Assembly: GCA_022606425.2 (NCBI GenBank)
Contig: JAHDVF020000240.1
Coordinates: 4,425,501-4,489,500 of the forward strand
Source of the DNA: Lepidostoma basale
Taxonomy: Eukaryota; Arthropoda; Insecta; Trichoptera; Lepidostomatidae
Reading direction: 5' to 3'
DNA: 64,000 nucleotides
Both the position numbers and the translations under genes were made by a program. Below are positions 29,628 to 39,654 of the stretch, piece after piece. Each line of letters begins with the position of its first letter. Position 1 is the first letter of the stretch. The notes under the pieces are model-generated. The model made no database searches. It was not told the origin of the DNA and worked only from the letters and a program-made list of their open reading frames with translations.

Positions 29628-29985
29628 TTAATTGTATCTCAATAGAGACGAAGCTGCAAATTGGAAACTGAATATGGTTGATCAAGGTGTTTACAGGACT
29701 TATGACATGTCATTGGTTGGGTTAAGCGCACGCTTTATGTAATTACAAAATTCCCCATTCCACCTTTCTTATGACCACCATGTCTGACAAATTTTTAAGT
29801 TGAAGTTGTATATATGTAAATATCCAACACCACAATTCACATGTCAGTTTCAATTTACAGACCAGCGCCATCTATGAAGATTAGATTTAAGCACTAAGCA
29901 GAAGATCTTCATAACGCAATGTGAAAGGCTACCACCATTAACGCACTGCTAGATGACGCCTAGAAATGGTACTCCAATTTATATG
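29628..29985 (+). repeat. A-repeat, truncated
   Basis: Head TTAATTGTATCTCAATAGAG to ACCAGCGCCATCTATGAAGA. The terminal tail is missing where the alpha LINE abuts. Confidence 0.8.
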
Positions 29986-30002
29986 CTAATAAATAATCAA
30001 AA

Positions 30003-30690
30003 TAATGTAACTAACTAACTAACTAACCATCACGCCATCTCCCCGAAGGGATAGGCAGAAAGAATGGACTGCCACACCTTTCTTTCCTGACACATTTCTC
30101 TCGCTTCCTCAACATTCATACATCGTGTCATGCACGCGCGTCGATTTCTCTGACTCCTCACATGGCCGACATTCAATATTTGATCGTGCCACGTTTTCCT
30201 CGGTCTTCCTCTATTTCTGGTTCCATTTACATCATTAACATATAATTTTTTTACCATTCTTTCTTCATTCATTCTTTCCATATGTCCAAACCATCTTAAT
30301 GATCCTTTCATTATTTTGTTCATGACACCATCATTCGCACCGCATTCACTTCTTATATTTTCATTCGACACTCTATCATACACAGAATATCCACACATTC
30401 GTCTAAGAGATCTCATTTCTACTGCGTTTATTCTACTTTCATCCTTCCTTTGCCAGTTCCATGCTTCGCTTCCATACATAAGGGTCGGTAGAAGAACACC
30501 ATTGAGCACTGCCATTCTAGCTTTTTTGGATAGGTTTTTGTTTGCGATGACAACATTAAGTGCACCATTCACTTTGTTGCCTGCCCCAACCCTTCTTTCA
30601 ATATCCCTCTCCACTCTCCCATCTCTTGTAAACATACTACCTAAATACACAAACTCAACTACTTGCTCCAAGTTTTCCAAAATCTTATTT
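30003..30690 (-). mobile_element. Alpha LINE 3' end, 216-residue open frame
   Basis: The (CTAA)n head precedes a minus ORF (30030-30680) open to its end. It has ENLEQVVEFVYLGSMFTRDG, GNKVNGALNVVIANKNLSKK, NWQRKDESRINAVEMRSLRR, GSLRWFGHMERMNEERMVKK and RNRGRPRKTWHDQI, and ends SILSAYPFGEMA. It is one of the longest uninterrupted alpha frames here and close in sequence to 52553-53209. Confidence 0.92.
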
Positions 30691-30779
30691 TGGGTCTCCT
30701 GTAAAATTCATAAAAAAGCAGTTGGGACCTTTTGCCAAATACGTACCGAATTAATGTTTGTTATTTATCTCATATTATA

Positions 30780-30900
30780 TCAACCCGAAGGGTGTCATTA
30801 ACATAGATTAACCCATGTTTTGTGATTTACTCGATCGACGTTTCGAAGATCATTACAGTTTCCATCACCAGGATGATGTGATGACAACTAACTCGAAAGT
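30780..30900 (-). repeat. Repeat with hammerhead-like motif
   Basis: The minus strand reads CCTGGTGATGGAAACTGTAA then GATCTTCGAAACGTCG (30836-30872), the pattern discussed in the findings. Confidence 0.5.
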
Positions 30901-31307
30901 AAAACTACTTGATATGGCCCTACCCAAGGTCCGATAATCATTATTTTAAGCGGTATACCCTCAAATATAATATAATATAATGTTTTCCAAAGATCAAGCG
31001 AAAGCTTATTTTCAATTACTTTTTACTTTCATGTTTAATACATTCCAGTTATTTTCAAAGGTATTATCCCTGTAGGAAAAATATTCTAGGGATGAAAATA
31101 TAAGTCTTTTCCCACTATCACCAAAGGGCCATCAAAATATATTACCCCATATATTTTTATTTGACAATAATATAAAAATTTACTCCTTTGTTTTTAAGAT
31201 AATATATCTTGAGGATATTACTTTTGAAATAGCTATTTTATGGAATATTTTATTTCCGTTTTGCTGCTGATAATATTTTATTATAAATAATTAATAAAAA
31301 TATATAA
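30901..31307. other. No recognised feature
   Basis: Very AT-rich, without ORF or family match. Confidence 0.4.
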
Positions 31308-31656
31308 ATATGAATGAAGAAAGAATGGTAAAAAAATTAAGAATGGAAGAAAACGTGGCATGATCAAATAATTGATTTATTATTGAATATCGACCACGTG
31401 AGGAGTCATGACACGCATGCATGACACGGTGTATGAATGTTGAGGAAGCGGGAGAAGTAACAGGAACGAATTTTTTGCCAGGAAAGGAAAGTGTGGCAGT
31501 CCATTATTTCTGCCTTAATGGAACCAGAAATAGAGTAAGACACGATGCATGACACGCTGTATGAATGTTGAGGAAGCGATAGAAATATGTCAGGAAAGAA
31601 AAGTGTGGCAGTCCATTCTTTCTGCATACCCCTTCGGAGAGACGGCGTGATGGTTA
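31308..31656 (+). mobile_element. Alpha-LINE 3' end with internal tandem duplication
   Basis: Begins MNEERMVKKLR-like and RKRGMIK. The segment CATGACACGNTGTATGAATG to GTGTGGCAGTCCATT occurs twice about 120 bp apart (about 31416-31505 and 31547-31620). It ends TTCGGAGAGACGGCGTGATGG, followed by GGTTAGAATGG instead of a clean (TTAG)n tail. Confidence 0.75.
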
Positions 31657-31789
31657 GAATGGTAAGAATGGTTAGATGGCTAGAAGTCTTTATCTGTAAG
31701 ATGAAATGTTATTTTGTTCATCAAAATTTGAATTGACTATTTAAATAAATAGAAGTCCGTAAATTCCAAAATTGTACTTAACATATTTA

Positions 31790-32313
31790 CAAACAAACAA
31801 ACAACAAACAAACCATCACGCCGTTTCCCCGCAGGGGTAGGCAGAGAGAATGGACCGCCACACTACTCTATCCTGGCAAACCTCTCTAGCTTCCTCCACA
31901 TTCATACAACGAGTCCATACACGCACGTCGATTCCTCCGACTTCTAACATGACCAACCTTTAAAATTTGATTAATTTGGTCATGCCATGTTTTCCTCGGT
32001 CTGCCTCGACTTCGTACCCCATTTACATCATTAACGTATACTTTCTTAACCATTCTTTCTCCATCCATGCATTCCATATGTCCGAACCAACGCAGCGATC
32101 CTTTCATAATTTTGTTCATAATACCTTCTTCCGCTCTACATTCCTTTCTTATATCAACATTTGAGATTCTGTCGTATATCGTTCTACCACACATACGTCT
32201 TAGGGACCTCATCTCTACCGCATTTATTCTACTCTCATCCTTCTTCTGCCAGTTCCATGCTTCGCTTCCATACATTAGGGTTGGGACCAGAACTCCATTG
32301 TGAACGGCCATAT
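31790..32313 (-). mobile_element. Alpha LINE 3' end with 12-bp TSD
   Basis: TTAACATATTTA flanks the insertion at 31778-31789 and 32314-32325. The tail here is an AAAC/AAC mix rather than (CTAA)n. The minus ORF (31886-32320) reads MAVHNGVLVPTLMYGSEAWN, QKKDESRINAVEMRSLRRMC, MKGSLRWFGHMECMDGERMV and RSRGRPRKTWHDQINQILKV. Confidence 0.9.
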
Positions 32314-32325
32314 TTAACATATTTA

Positions 32326-32734
32326 AATCTAAGAAAACCTAAAATAACAAAAGCTACAATCTCATATCATTTTCCAGGAAAATTCTTTGAACCTCTGCTA
32401 CGCTACTTGTGATTATTCGTTTCAAAATTCTTTGCAACATATCTTAGAAATTTATCATTGCATTGTTTATTCATAAAATAATTTTAAGACCCAACTCCTT
32501 AATATTATTATTTTTAATTGAAATTTCTTTGGTGAAGTTCCTTGATACAAAAATATTTGATACGAAATTTCTTTATTATTATATATTTAGTGTGCTTCAA
32601 CTTGAGTTTAACGTCGAAAAATCAGTCTATGTAAGTGATTTTTAATTATACAGAAAACAACAACACTTACAACTTAATAATAGAAATAGATTATTTAGAA
32701 TCAGAAAAAAAATTAACCCCTACCACTAGCATTT
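32326..32734. other. No recognised gene
   Basis: Very AT-rich. Short ORFs have no recognisable features. Confidence 0.4.
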
Positions 32735-33345
32735 ATTATTCATCTTCCTTATTGTAGACCTATGTGGTCTGTTCTCCAGAGTGTTGCTCCTCCTGTGAGG
32801 TAGATTCCCAGCTGTCCTTCCATGTTTTAGGAGGTCTTCCACGAGGACGAGTCCCATGAGGTTGATTATGCAATGCAATATAGGGGAGTCTGGTGGTGTC
32901 CATTCTTTGAACATGACCGTACCAGTCCCCTTTTCGCTGTCTGATCCATATTATAATATCCTCAACCTCACATATCTCTCTTATTCTGGTGTTCTTCACG
33001 CGATCGCTCAGTGTCTTGCCTGCTATCGTCCTCAGTGTCTTCATTTCGGAAGTCCTCAAAACTTGTTCGGTCCTTACTGTGTCTGCCCTTTCTTCGACAC
33101 CATATATTATTATTAGTCTTACGCATGCTTTATAGATTCTCATCTTACTCTTAATGGCCATGACTTTGTTTTTCCATATTGTGGATTTTAGAGCGCCAGA
33201 GATTGCAGCTGCCTTGTTTACTTGGGCTTGTATTTCTTCCCGCAGATCAACTCCCCCCACCAGGTCTATGCCTAGATACTTGAAGGTCCTGACCTGTTCT
33301 ATGGGTTGTTTTTCTATGTGGGTGTTTCGGGAAAGGTCGTACATT
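32735..33345 (-). mobile_element. Delta LINE, about 200-residue open frame
   Basis: The minus ORF runs KQPIEQVRTFKYLGIDLVGG, LREEIQAQVNKAAAISGALK, IWKNKVMAIKSKMRIYKACV, RTSEMKTLRTIAGKTLSDRV, WYGHVQRMDTTRLPYIALHN and RPRGRPPKTWKDSWESTSQE to EQTT plus stop. It spans the whole post-palm domain. The 3' end is close to the stop, as in alpha and beta. Confidence 0.9.
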
Positions 33346-33699
33346 TTGTTTTTTATATAACTTATATAAATTAAATCCAAGTAAAACCACTGAACAATCG
33401 TGTTTACTATTATTAATTAATTTGGAGTTTTACAAAACTAATACCTCAACCATCAATATACTTCATTCAATTCATGATGCCTACATTTCTAACCTACATT
33501 TTACGTATTCAATTGAGATCTCGCTCATAACAGCCCAATTATTCGATGTCAAATCTCGTTATTTTCAAGTGATGCTGGATACAGAATATCTCTTTCCGTA
33601 ATGAACTCGTTAGCAGTCCAAAAATATAGCGTTATGTTCAAATGTGTCTACGTACGAATTGAATTGTTTTATTTGAATACAATATGCATTTTTTTTTAT

Positions 33700-33965
33700 G
33701 ACGACCTTCGTGGCAGAGTGGTAAGAGCTCTGATTCCCATTCCGAAGGTTCTGGGTTCGATTCCCGGCGATGGCAGTGTGATTGTCACACTGTCTTTGGT
33801 CTGGCGTAGAATTCTCCGGACAATAAAATGGCGATAGATTGGCTACCTGTCACATGTCACGAGAATCAATATATCAGCTTAAAAACAAATTGTATACTGT
33901 AATTGGGTTCAAGCGACCTGTTGTATACATAACATAAAAAATAAAAAAAATAAAAAAAATAAAAA
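33700..33965 (+). mobile_element. T-SINE, best copy
   Basis: Box A TGGCAGAGTGG at 33711-33721 and box B GGTTCGATTCC at 33754-33764 match pol III internal promoter consensus. The body continues GATGGCAGTGTGATTGTCAC and ends near GTTGTATACATAAC with A-rich DNA. The tRNA part lacks a foldable acceptor stem and is followed by about 170 bp of unrelated body, as in tRNA-derived SINEs. Confidence 0.88.
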
Positions 33966-34047
33966 ATCTTCTCTTCTTCAAGTGTCCTGCCGGATCCTCT
34001 CGACGTTGACGACCATTTGGGAGAAAGCTTTCCTGTCATGTTCTAAG
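33963..34047 (-). mobile_element. Beta-LINE 3' tip
   Basis: The minus strand ends with GTCAACGTCGAGAGGATCCG followed by GCAGGACACTTGAAGAAGAG, the beta tip also seen at 530-600. Confidence 0.7.
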
Positions 34048-34048
34048 A

Positions 34049-34224
34049 ATAGACTCCACCAGACTTCCCTATGTTACATTGCATAATCAACCTCATGGGA
34101 CTCGTCCTCTTAGAAGACCTCCTAAAATATGGAAAGACAGCTGGAAATCTACCTCACAGGAGGGGTAACACTCTGGAGAACAGACCACATAGGTCTACAA
34201 TAAGGAAGAAGAAGAAGAAGAAGT
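34049..34224 (+). mobile_element. Delta-LINE 3' tip
   Basis: Reads TRLPYVTLHNQPHGTRPLRR, PPKIWKDSWKSTSQEG, a stop in place of a glutamate codon, then HSGEQTT plus stop, and (GAA)n tail. Confidence 0.8.
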
Positions 34225-34230
34225 TATAAA

Positions 34231-34352
34231 AAATTGTGACAAATTTGTTTCGCCTTGCGAGGGCATTCTCAAACTGAATCTAATCAACACATTTGACGAT
34301 TAGGTTCAGTTTGAGAATGCCCTCGCAAGGCGAAACAAGTTTGTCACAATTT
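34231..34352. repeat. Near-perfect 55-bp inverted repeat
   Basis: AAATTGTGACAAATTTGTTT, CGCCTTGCGAGGGCATTCTC and AAACTGAATCTAATC are mirrored with 2 mismatches across a 12-base spacer. It includes the GGCGAAAC motif of SB snapbacks, but the arms differ. Confidence 0.85.
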
Positions 34353-34424
34353 ATATAACTTATATAAATTAAATCCAAGTAAAACCACTAAGCAATCGTG
34401 CTTACTATTATGAATGAAGTATGT

Positions 34425-34908
34425 GTGAAATTAAAAAGATGGCAGTACATAATGGAGTTCTAGTGCCAACCCTTATGCATGAAAGTGAAGCTCGGAGCTG
34501 GCAAAAAATTATGAAAGTAGGATTAATGACGTAGAAATGAGATAAACAGGTTTGATAGAATACCGAATACCGCAGATGGTAGCATCATAAGTAAAATTAA
34601 AAAAGGATCCCCGAGATATGGTTTGGACATGTGGAACGAATGGACGAGAGAAGAATGGTTAAAATGCTGTATACAAGCAGTGTGAGTGGAAATAGAAGTC
34701 GTGGAAGACCAAGAAAAGCATGGCATGGCCTAATTAATCAAATACTGAAAGGCGGCCACATTCCAAGTCGGTAAAATCGACGAGCATGTATGTAACGATG
34801 TATTAGTGTGGAGGAATCTAGAGAGGTATGTCAGGACAGAACGGTATGGCGGTTCATCCTCTCTCTCAACCCCTCCGGGGAAACGGCGTGATGGTTAGTT
34901 AGTTAGCC
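34425..34908 (+). mobile_element. Alpha-LINE relic
   Basis: Reads KMAVHNGVLVPTLM-type sequence, WQKIMKVGLMT, RDMVWTCGTNGREKNG in shifted frames, RSRGRPRKAWHGLINQILKG, and ends at GAAACGGCGTGATGG plus (TTAG)n. Multiple indels. Confidence 0.8.
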
Positions 34909-34914
34909 ATCATC

Positions 34915-35265
34915 ATCGGCTGTCCCTCGTGTCCGAGGAAGACTGTCCTTCACGGTTGTGGGTCTGCATGTGACTGAAGAGCCCGATCCTGGACCCACAT
35001 ATTCTGGGGCATCTGGGGCAGGGGAAGGCGCTTGTAATGGAGCCGTCACCGTCTCCCAGTGGTCTCTCCTTTCTCCTCCTCTCAGCGGCGTCGTCTCTAC
35101 GCTGTGCTTCAGAGTCTTGGGTGTCTTTATGTACTGATGTTCTCCACGTAGGTCTGTCTTCTGCAGTCTTTTCCCAGCAATCGCAGTCGATGTCTTTTGT
35201 AGGTTTCCTTTAAGGGAGTCATTAAAGCGTTTCCTCTGACCACCGTGCGAGCGTTTCCCTTAAGT
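34915..35265 (-). mobile_element. LINE C terminus with C2H2 zinc finger
   Basis: The minus strand contains RFNDSLKGNLQKTSIDC-like sequence, then in a shifted frame RRDDAAERRRKERPLGDGDG and a terminal CPRCPRICGSRIGLFSHMQT with H. The spacing C-x2-C-x12-H-x3-H fits the nucleic-acid-binding finger at the C terminus of a common animal LINE type. At least one frameshift. Only copy of this family here. Confidence 0.75.
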
Positions 35266-35276
35266 AAGCTGAGAAC

Positions 35277-35392
35277 ACTCCGCTCATTTTGGCACCTGCA
35301 TCCAACCCTTTCATACACTAGTCTATATATATATTAGATTAAATAACCACGGGGACATTGCGCAACCCTATTTGAGACCTTTACTTTCTTCT
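35277..35392 (-). mobile_element. Alpha-LINE palm fragment
   Basis: The minus strand reads GLK, stop, GCAMSPWLFNLIYI, then VKGLDAGAKMSG. It lies directly upstream of the region seen at 20463-20826. GCxxSPxLFN is reverse-transcriptase motif B. Confidence 0.75.
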
Positions 35393-35439
35393 TTTTCGAA
35401 ATACATTATCTTGGAGCATGTAACCTGGTTTTGAAAATC

Positions 35440-35905
35440 AACCCATAGAACAGGTCAGGACCTTCGAATATCTAGGCATAGACCTGGTGGGGGGAGCTGA
35501 TCTGCGGGAAGAATTAAGAGTAAGATGAGAATCTATAAAGCATGCGTAAGACCAATAATAACATATGGCGTCGAAGCAAGGGCAGACACAGTATGGACCG
35601 TTTTGAGGACTTCCAAAATGAAGACACTGAGAGATCGCGCAAGGAACACCAGAAGAAGAGAGATATGTGAGGTTGAGGATATTATAAGATAGAGTAGACG
35701 GCGAAAAAGGGACTGGTATGGCCATGTTCAATGAATGGACACCACCAGACTCCCCTATATTGCATTGCATAATCAGCCTCATGTGACTCGTCCTTGTGGA
35801 AGATCTCCTAAAAGATGGAAGTACAGCTAGGATTCGACCTCATAGGAGGAGCAACACTCTGGAGAACAGACCACATAGGTCTACAACAAGGAAAAAGAAG
35901 AAGAA
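35440..35905 (+). mobile_element. Delta-LINE relic with deletions
   Basis: Reads IEQVRTFEYLGIDLVGGADL, a deletion, then KMRIYKACVRPIITYGVEAR, TSKMKTLRDRARNTRRRE, GMVMFNEWTPPDSPI in shifted frame and HRRSNTLENRPHRS. Indels throughout. Confidence 0.8.
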
Positions 35906-36235
35906 GAAATTATCTTGGACTTGGAAATATGTTTAGGTTTCGAAATTTTACCCGAGTGTTGGTAAAATCCAAAATTAATCTTGAATGACTAGACAAAACG
36001 TGACATAAACTACGAAAGCATTTAATAAAAATTCTAGCTCTAATCCACTATGTAATGGTATATTATACTTTATTAACTTCGCCTTGTCTTTAGTGTGCGT
36101 AGTAGCGTACATACTTGGGATAAATGTCTTCTTCGTCTTCCTATTTTATAGTGAAGGTCTTGTGATCTGTTTCATAAGACGAATTGGCCTCCTGCGAGGT
36201 CGAATAAATGCTTAAAGAACTAAGCAATGTATCTA
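35906..36235. other. No recognised gene
   Basis: AT-rich. The right edge may hold decayed delta 3' sequence on the minus strand (GAATTGGCCTCCTGCGAGGT, compare 48535). Confidence 0.4.
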
Positions 36236-36885
36236 AATCTGTAGGTTTGAAAATGAACAGATCAAGGTGATGGTCACGGAAAGGTTTGAAATCAACGTGG
36301 ATGGCAACATAATTGAGAAAGTCCAAGAATACACATACTTGGGACACTATGTTTGGCCGAGATAACCAAACCGCAGAGCTAAAAAGAAGAATCGGACTAA
36401 GCTGGGCAGCTTTCGGAAACATGGGTTACATCCTTAAAAACCGGAAAATACTGATCAACCTGAAACAGAATGTCTATGAAGCCTACGTTCTGCCAATTGG
36501 TACTTATGGTCTTGAAACTGTAAGTCCAAACAAAGTGCCGAGAAACTACGAGTGATCCAAATAGCCATGTTATGAATAAGCCTAAGAGACAGACTCAGAA
36601 ACGATACGGTGAGAGAAAAAACAAAGGTCACTGACATCATCCACCGGGTGGCGACTCTAAAATGGCAATGGGCAGGTCACGTAGCTGGAAGCCCAGATGA
36701 AAAATGGACAGGAAGACTGCTGACTTGGAGACCGTGGACGGTAAAGCGAAGTGCAGGGCGACCGCAACTATGCTGGAAGGATAATCTGAACACACACGTA
36801 GGAATAACCTGGATGCAGTCTGCACAAGACAGAGTCACATGGAAGCGAATGGAGGAGGCCTTTGTCGAGGAGTAGACGGGAATAG
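36236..36885 (+). mobile_element. Gamma LINE, long copy
   Basis: Reads VGLKMNRS, MVTERFEINVDGN, NQTAELKRRIGLSWAAFGNM, GYILKNRKILINLKQNVYEA, YVLPIGTYGLETVS, then in a second frame HRVATLKWQWAGHVAGSPDE, KWTGRLLTWRPWTVKRSAGR and WMQSAQDRVTWKRMEEAF. Two or three frameshifts. Longest non-inverted gamma copy here. Confidence 0.88.
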
Positions 36886-36909
36886 GCTCACGGGAATAGG
36901 AATAGACTC

Positions 36910-37062
36910 TCAGCTGTCGATCCATCTCTTTGGTGGTCTGCCCGGGGGTCGTCTACCTTGGGGTTAGCAGTGCAACACAATGAGAGGTAGTCTGGATGGA
37001 TTCATTATTCTAGAGATAACCATCCGGAACATAAAGATGGACACCCTCCAAGATGGCAATAT
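36910..37062 (-). mobile_element. Delta and J LINE scraps
   Basis: 36910-36998 (minus) carries the RPPxTTKEMDRQL-type delta 3' end (compare 48560-48640). 37011-37062 (minus) carries the J block corresponding to ILEGVHLYVPD. Confidence 0.55.
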
Positions 37063-37414
37063 TGCTGCCAACCGTGAAAATCTGCGCAAATACTACCTAA
37101 ATATACAAATTCACCATCACAGGATGGATATGATAAAAAATGAAGTGTGATTCGAATTTTGATTATTTTTTAAGTCATATAGAAGTTAGTTTCCTTGTTG
37201 CGCCGCTGGGAGCGCGGCAGTGTCTCTGGTCTCCGCTTGACGGATCGGTCGCTTAGCTCCCGCCGCCGAACAAACGAGCCCCGCGTCACGTGACTGGGGC
37301 GGCCTACCACGTGGCCCGTTAACGTGACACGTGAGCACGTAGCGGCAGATTAATGTCCCGAATTATGACAGGCATCAGTAATGAACGTCGCTGCCAAATG
37401 GGTGAGGGCTCTTT
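37063..37414. other. GC-rich unique-looking segment
   Basis: 37195-37345 is GC- and CpG-rich compared with its surroundings (CGCCGCTGGGAGCGCGGCAG, CACGTGACTGGGGCGGCC). No ORF. It could be the remnant of another repeat or a regulatory segment. Nothing more can be supported. Confidence 0.4.
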
Positions 37415-38524
37415 TTAACCCCTGTGTGCGTTCGAAGTTACCCGGGTAACTAAGTTACCAGAGTCACCGTAAATATACTTGTCGCAATTAAAAACAGGAG
37501 CGGGATGTTATGATCTCAGGAAAAATATAAGTACCCGGGTACCAAGAAAGTTTTTTAATTTTATTTAATGTGATAAAGGTACTTAGCACCATTAAAACAG
37601 GGGCGGGAATGTTATTCCCTCTGGAAAAATATAAGTACCCGGGTACCAAGACCGTTTTTTCTTTTGTTTTATGTGATAAGTATATCACAATTTAAAAAAG
37701 GGGCGGGAATGTTATGGTATCAGGAAAATAGAGGTCCCCGGGTACCATGCAAGTTTTTTTAAATATATGTTTTCAGTGATTAGGGTACTTTTCACAATTT
37801 AAAACAGAAGCAGGAATGTTATGATCTCAGGATAATAGAGGTACTTGGGTACCAAGTAAGTTTTTAATATATTTTATGTGTTAAGAGTATCTACTTATCA
37901 CAATTTAATACAGGAGCAGGAATATTTTGGTACCCGGGTACTCTGGAAAAAAAGTGGTATCCGGGTACCAAGTAAGTTTTTAATATATTTTATATGTTAA
38001 GAGTACTCATCACAATTTAATACAAGAGCAAAAATGTTTTGATCTCAGGAAAAATAGAGATACCCGGGTACCATGCAAGTTTATTTATGTTGTATTTTAT
38101 GTGATAAGGATAGTTGTCACAATTTAATGAGTTTTGGTCCAAGAAAAAAATAGAGGTACCCGGGTACCAAATAAGTTTTTTTTTAAATATTTTCAGTGAT
38201 TAGGGTAATTGTTACAATTTAAAGCAGTAGCGAGATTGTTTTGGTCTCAAGAAAAATAGAGGTACCCAGGTACCATGCAATTTTTTTAAAATATATTTTC
38301 AGTAATAAGGGTACTTGTCACATTTAAACAGTACCGGGAATGTTTTGGTTTCATGAAAAATAGAGGTACCCGGGTACCAAGTATGTTTTTTAAATATATT
38401 TTATATGATAAGGGTACTTTTCACAATTTAAAAGAGTAGCGGGAATGTTATGATCTAAGAAAAATAAAGGTACCTGGGTACTTTAACCGCAATTACGTGT
38501 AAAACTCACGCACGCGAGGGTTAA
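37415..38524. mobile_element. TTAA element filled by a KpnI/SmaI-core minisatellite
   Basis: Starts TTAACCCCTGTGTGCGTTCG and ends ACTCACGCACGCGAGGGTTAA, so the terminal 17 bp are inverted repeats (TTAACCCNNGNGTGCGT) bounded by TTAA. Inside are about ten units of 90-118 bp, each with a core GGTACCCGGGTACC or a variant, a GGGCGGGAATGTTATG-type block and AAGTTTTTTA. Cores lie near 37531, 37635, 37733, 37841, 37957, 38060, 38155, 38261, 38365 and 38468. A lone GTTACCCGGGTAAC precedes them at 37439. No ORF. Confidence 0.88.
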
Positions 38525-39209
38525 TCGCGATAAGAATGTACGAAACTCGCATTAGAAGGGTGATTGCCAAAAAGTGACTTAAGCCGACGAATGCTGTGAT
38601 TGTCACTTCCGACTCATTCTGGACTAATACCTCATCATCATCAGATCCATTGCAAGGGTGGGGGATCTTCCTACGCGATTATATCAGCAATGTATCAAAG
38701 AGATTAAGCAAGGAGTTTTAAATATTTCCTTCAACGTATTAGGGAGAAAACTTGTTTTTATATAGGAGACTAGCTGACCCGGCAACGCTTCGCTATTGCT
38801 AAATTCGAGTACATAAATAAACCCAATATATATTAAACAAATACAATTAAAGTTCAATAACAATTTGTTTATTTATTGGATTAAATGCCATGTGTATGGA
38901 TGCAAAAATGTGTGTCTATATCTTTAAAACAAAGTTTCAATCCAAGCAAACTCGCTGTGAATTATAAACTTGAATACATATTACTAATGTAATTGAAAAA
39001 CTATTTTTTGAATATTTTATATGAAATTTAATAATCAAATAAACAATATTATATCACATTTGCAGAAAACATTCATTATATTAAAGAAACAAAACTCTTG
39101 ATTTTGTTGTCCATGAAATTCACATCAGAGCCAATAAAGTAAGTTTCTACGATCGTGATTTCGGCACTGCGAGTCCGCTGGCGTGGAATAGTAATATAGA
39201 TGATAATAC

Positions 39210-39402
39210 TACAAAAGCCTCCCTTCCCGACTTCCACAACTGTATCCCTCGCCGCTCTGCGCCATTGACCTCCTGCCACTCGTTTAATGTCATCAGACCA
39301 TCTTGCTTGTGATCTGCCAGAATTTGTGTAGCTGTTTCTCTTTCGCCACTCCAGGCCAGAAGATCTTATCACCCGTTGTCCTTGCTTTATGACCGATCCC
39401 AT
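39210..39402 (-). mobile_element. Gamma-type LINE C-terminal fragment
   Basis: The minus strand reads RSSGLEWRKRNSYTNSGRSQ, ARWSDDIKRVAGGQWRRAAR and DTVVEVGKGGF, the RWSDDxxRxAGxxWxRAAxD signature. Confidence 0.75.
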
Positions 39403-39654
39403 TCCATTTAAACATTAGTTATTTTACACGCTGCATCGGCAACTTTGGTCCGATCTTTGATTCATCAATTTTGGGCCCTGGAATTAAAAAAAAAAATTTT
39501 GAATTGCCATAAGGCGGACACCGAAGAGGCAAAATTTAAATTTCCATACAATGAATGAATTACAACTGTTTTTCACTTGTTTGCTGAAGATATTCTTCAT
39601 ATAAAAGGCAGTTCATGCTATATGCATAATAATAATTAGGCTAATTTGTCAAAT

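Larger units (their letters stand above)
29341..30751. mobile_element. TIR element carrying nested insertions
   Basis: ATTCGGTACTTATTTGGCAA plus AAGGTCCCA (29341-29369) is repeated in inverse at 30723-30751 with one mismatch in 29. The interior contains an A-repeat and an alpha LINE, leaving about 350 bp of original sequence. Possibly a DNA-transposon MITE. No transposase is seen. Confidence 0.6.
33352..34403 (+). repeat. Segment bounded by 60-bp direct repeats
   Basis: ATAACTTATATAAATTAAAT plus CCAAGTAAAACCACT at 33352 recurs at 34345. The repeats enclose a T-SINE, LINE tails and a snapback. The relation resembles a segmental duplication or an element with terminal direct repeats. Confidence 0.45.

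Noticed and set aside
33700..33780. Functional tRNA gene
   Set aside because: Boxes A and B are good, but there is no complementary acceptor stem, the anticodon arm is poor, and the segment continues into a body shared by four dispersed copies. It is a SINE.
37190..37345. CpG-island promoter
   Set aside because: The GC-rich stretch has no ORF, TATA box or exon next to it, and similar GC patches occur inside repeats in this window. Insects rarely mark promoters this way.
37490..38480. CRISPR-like array
   Set aside because: The repeats are long, diverged and of variable period, the palindrome is internal to each unit, and the context is an insect genome with TTAA transposon ends. It is a minisatellite.
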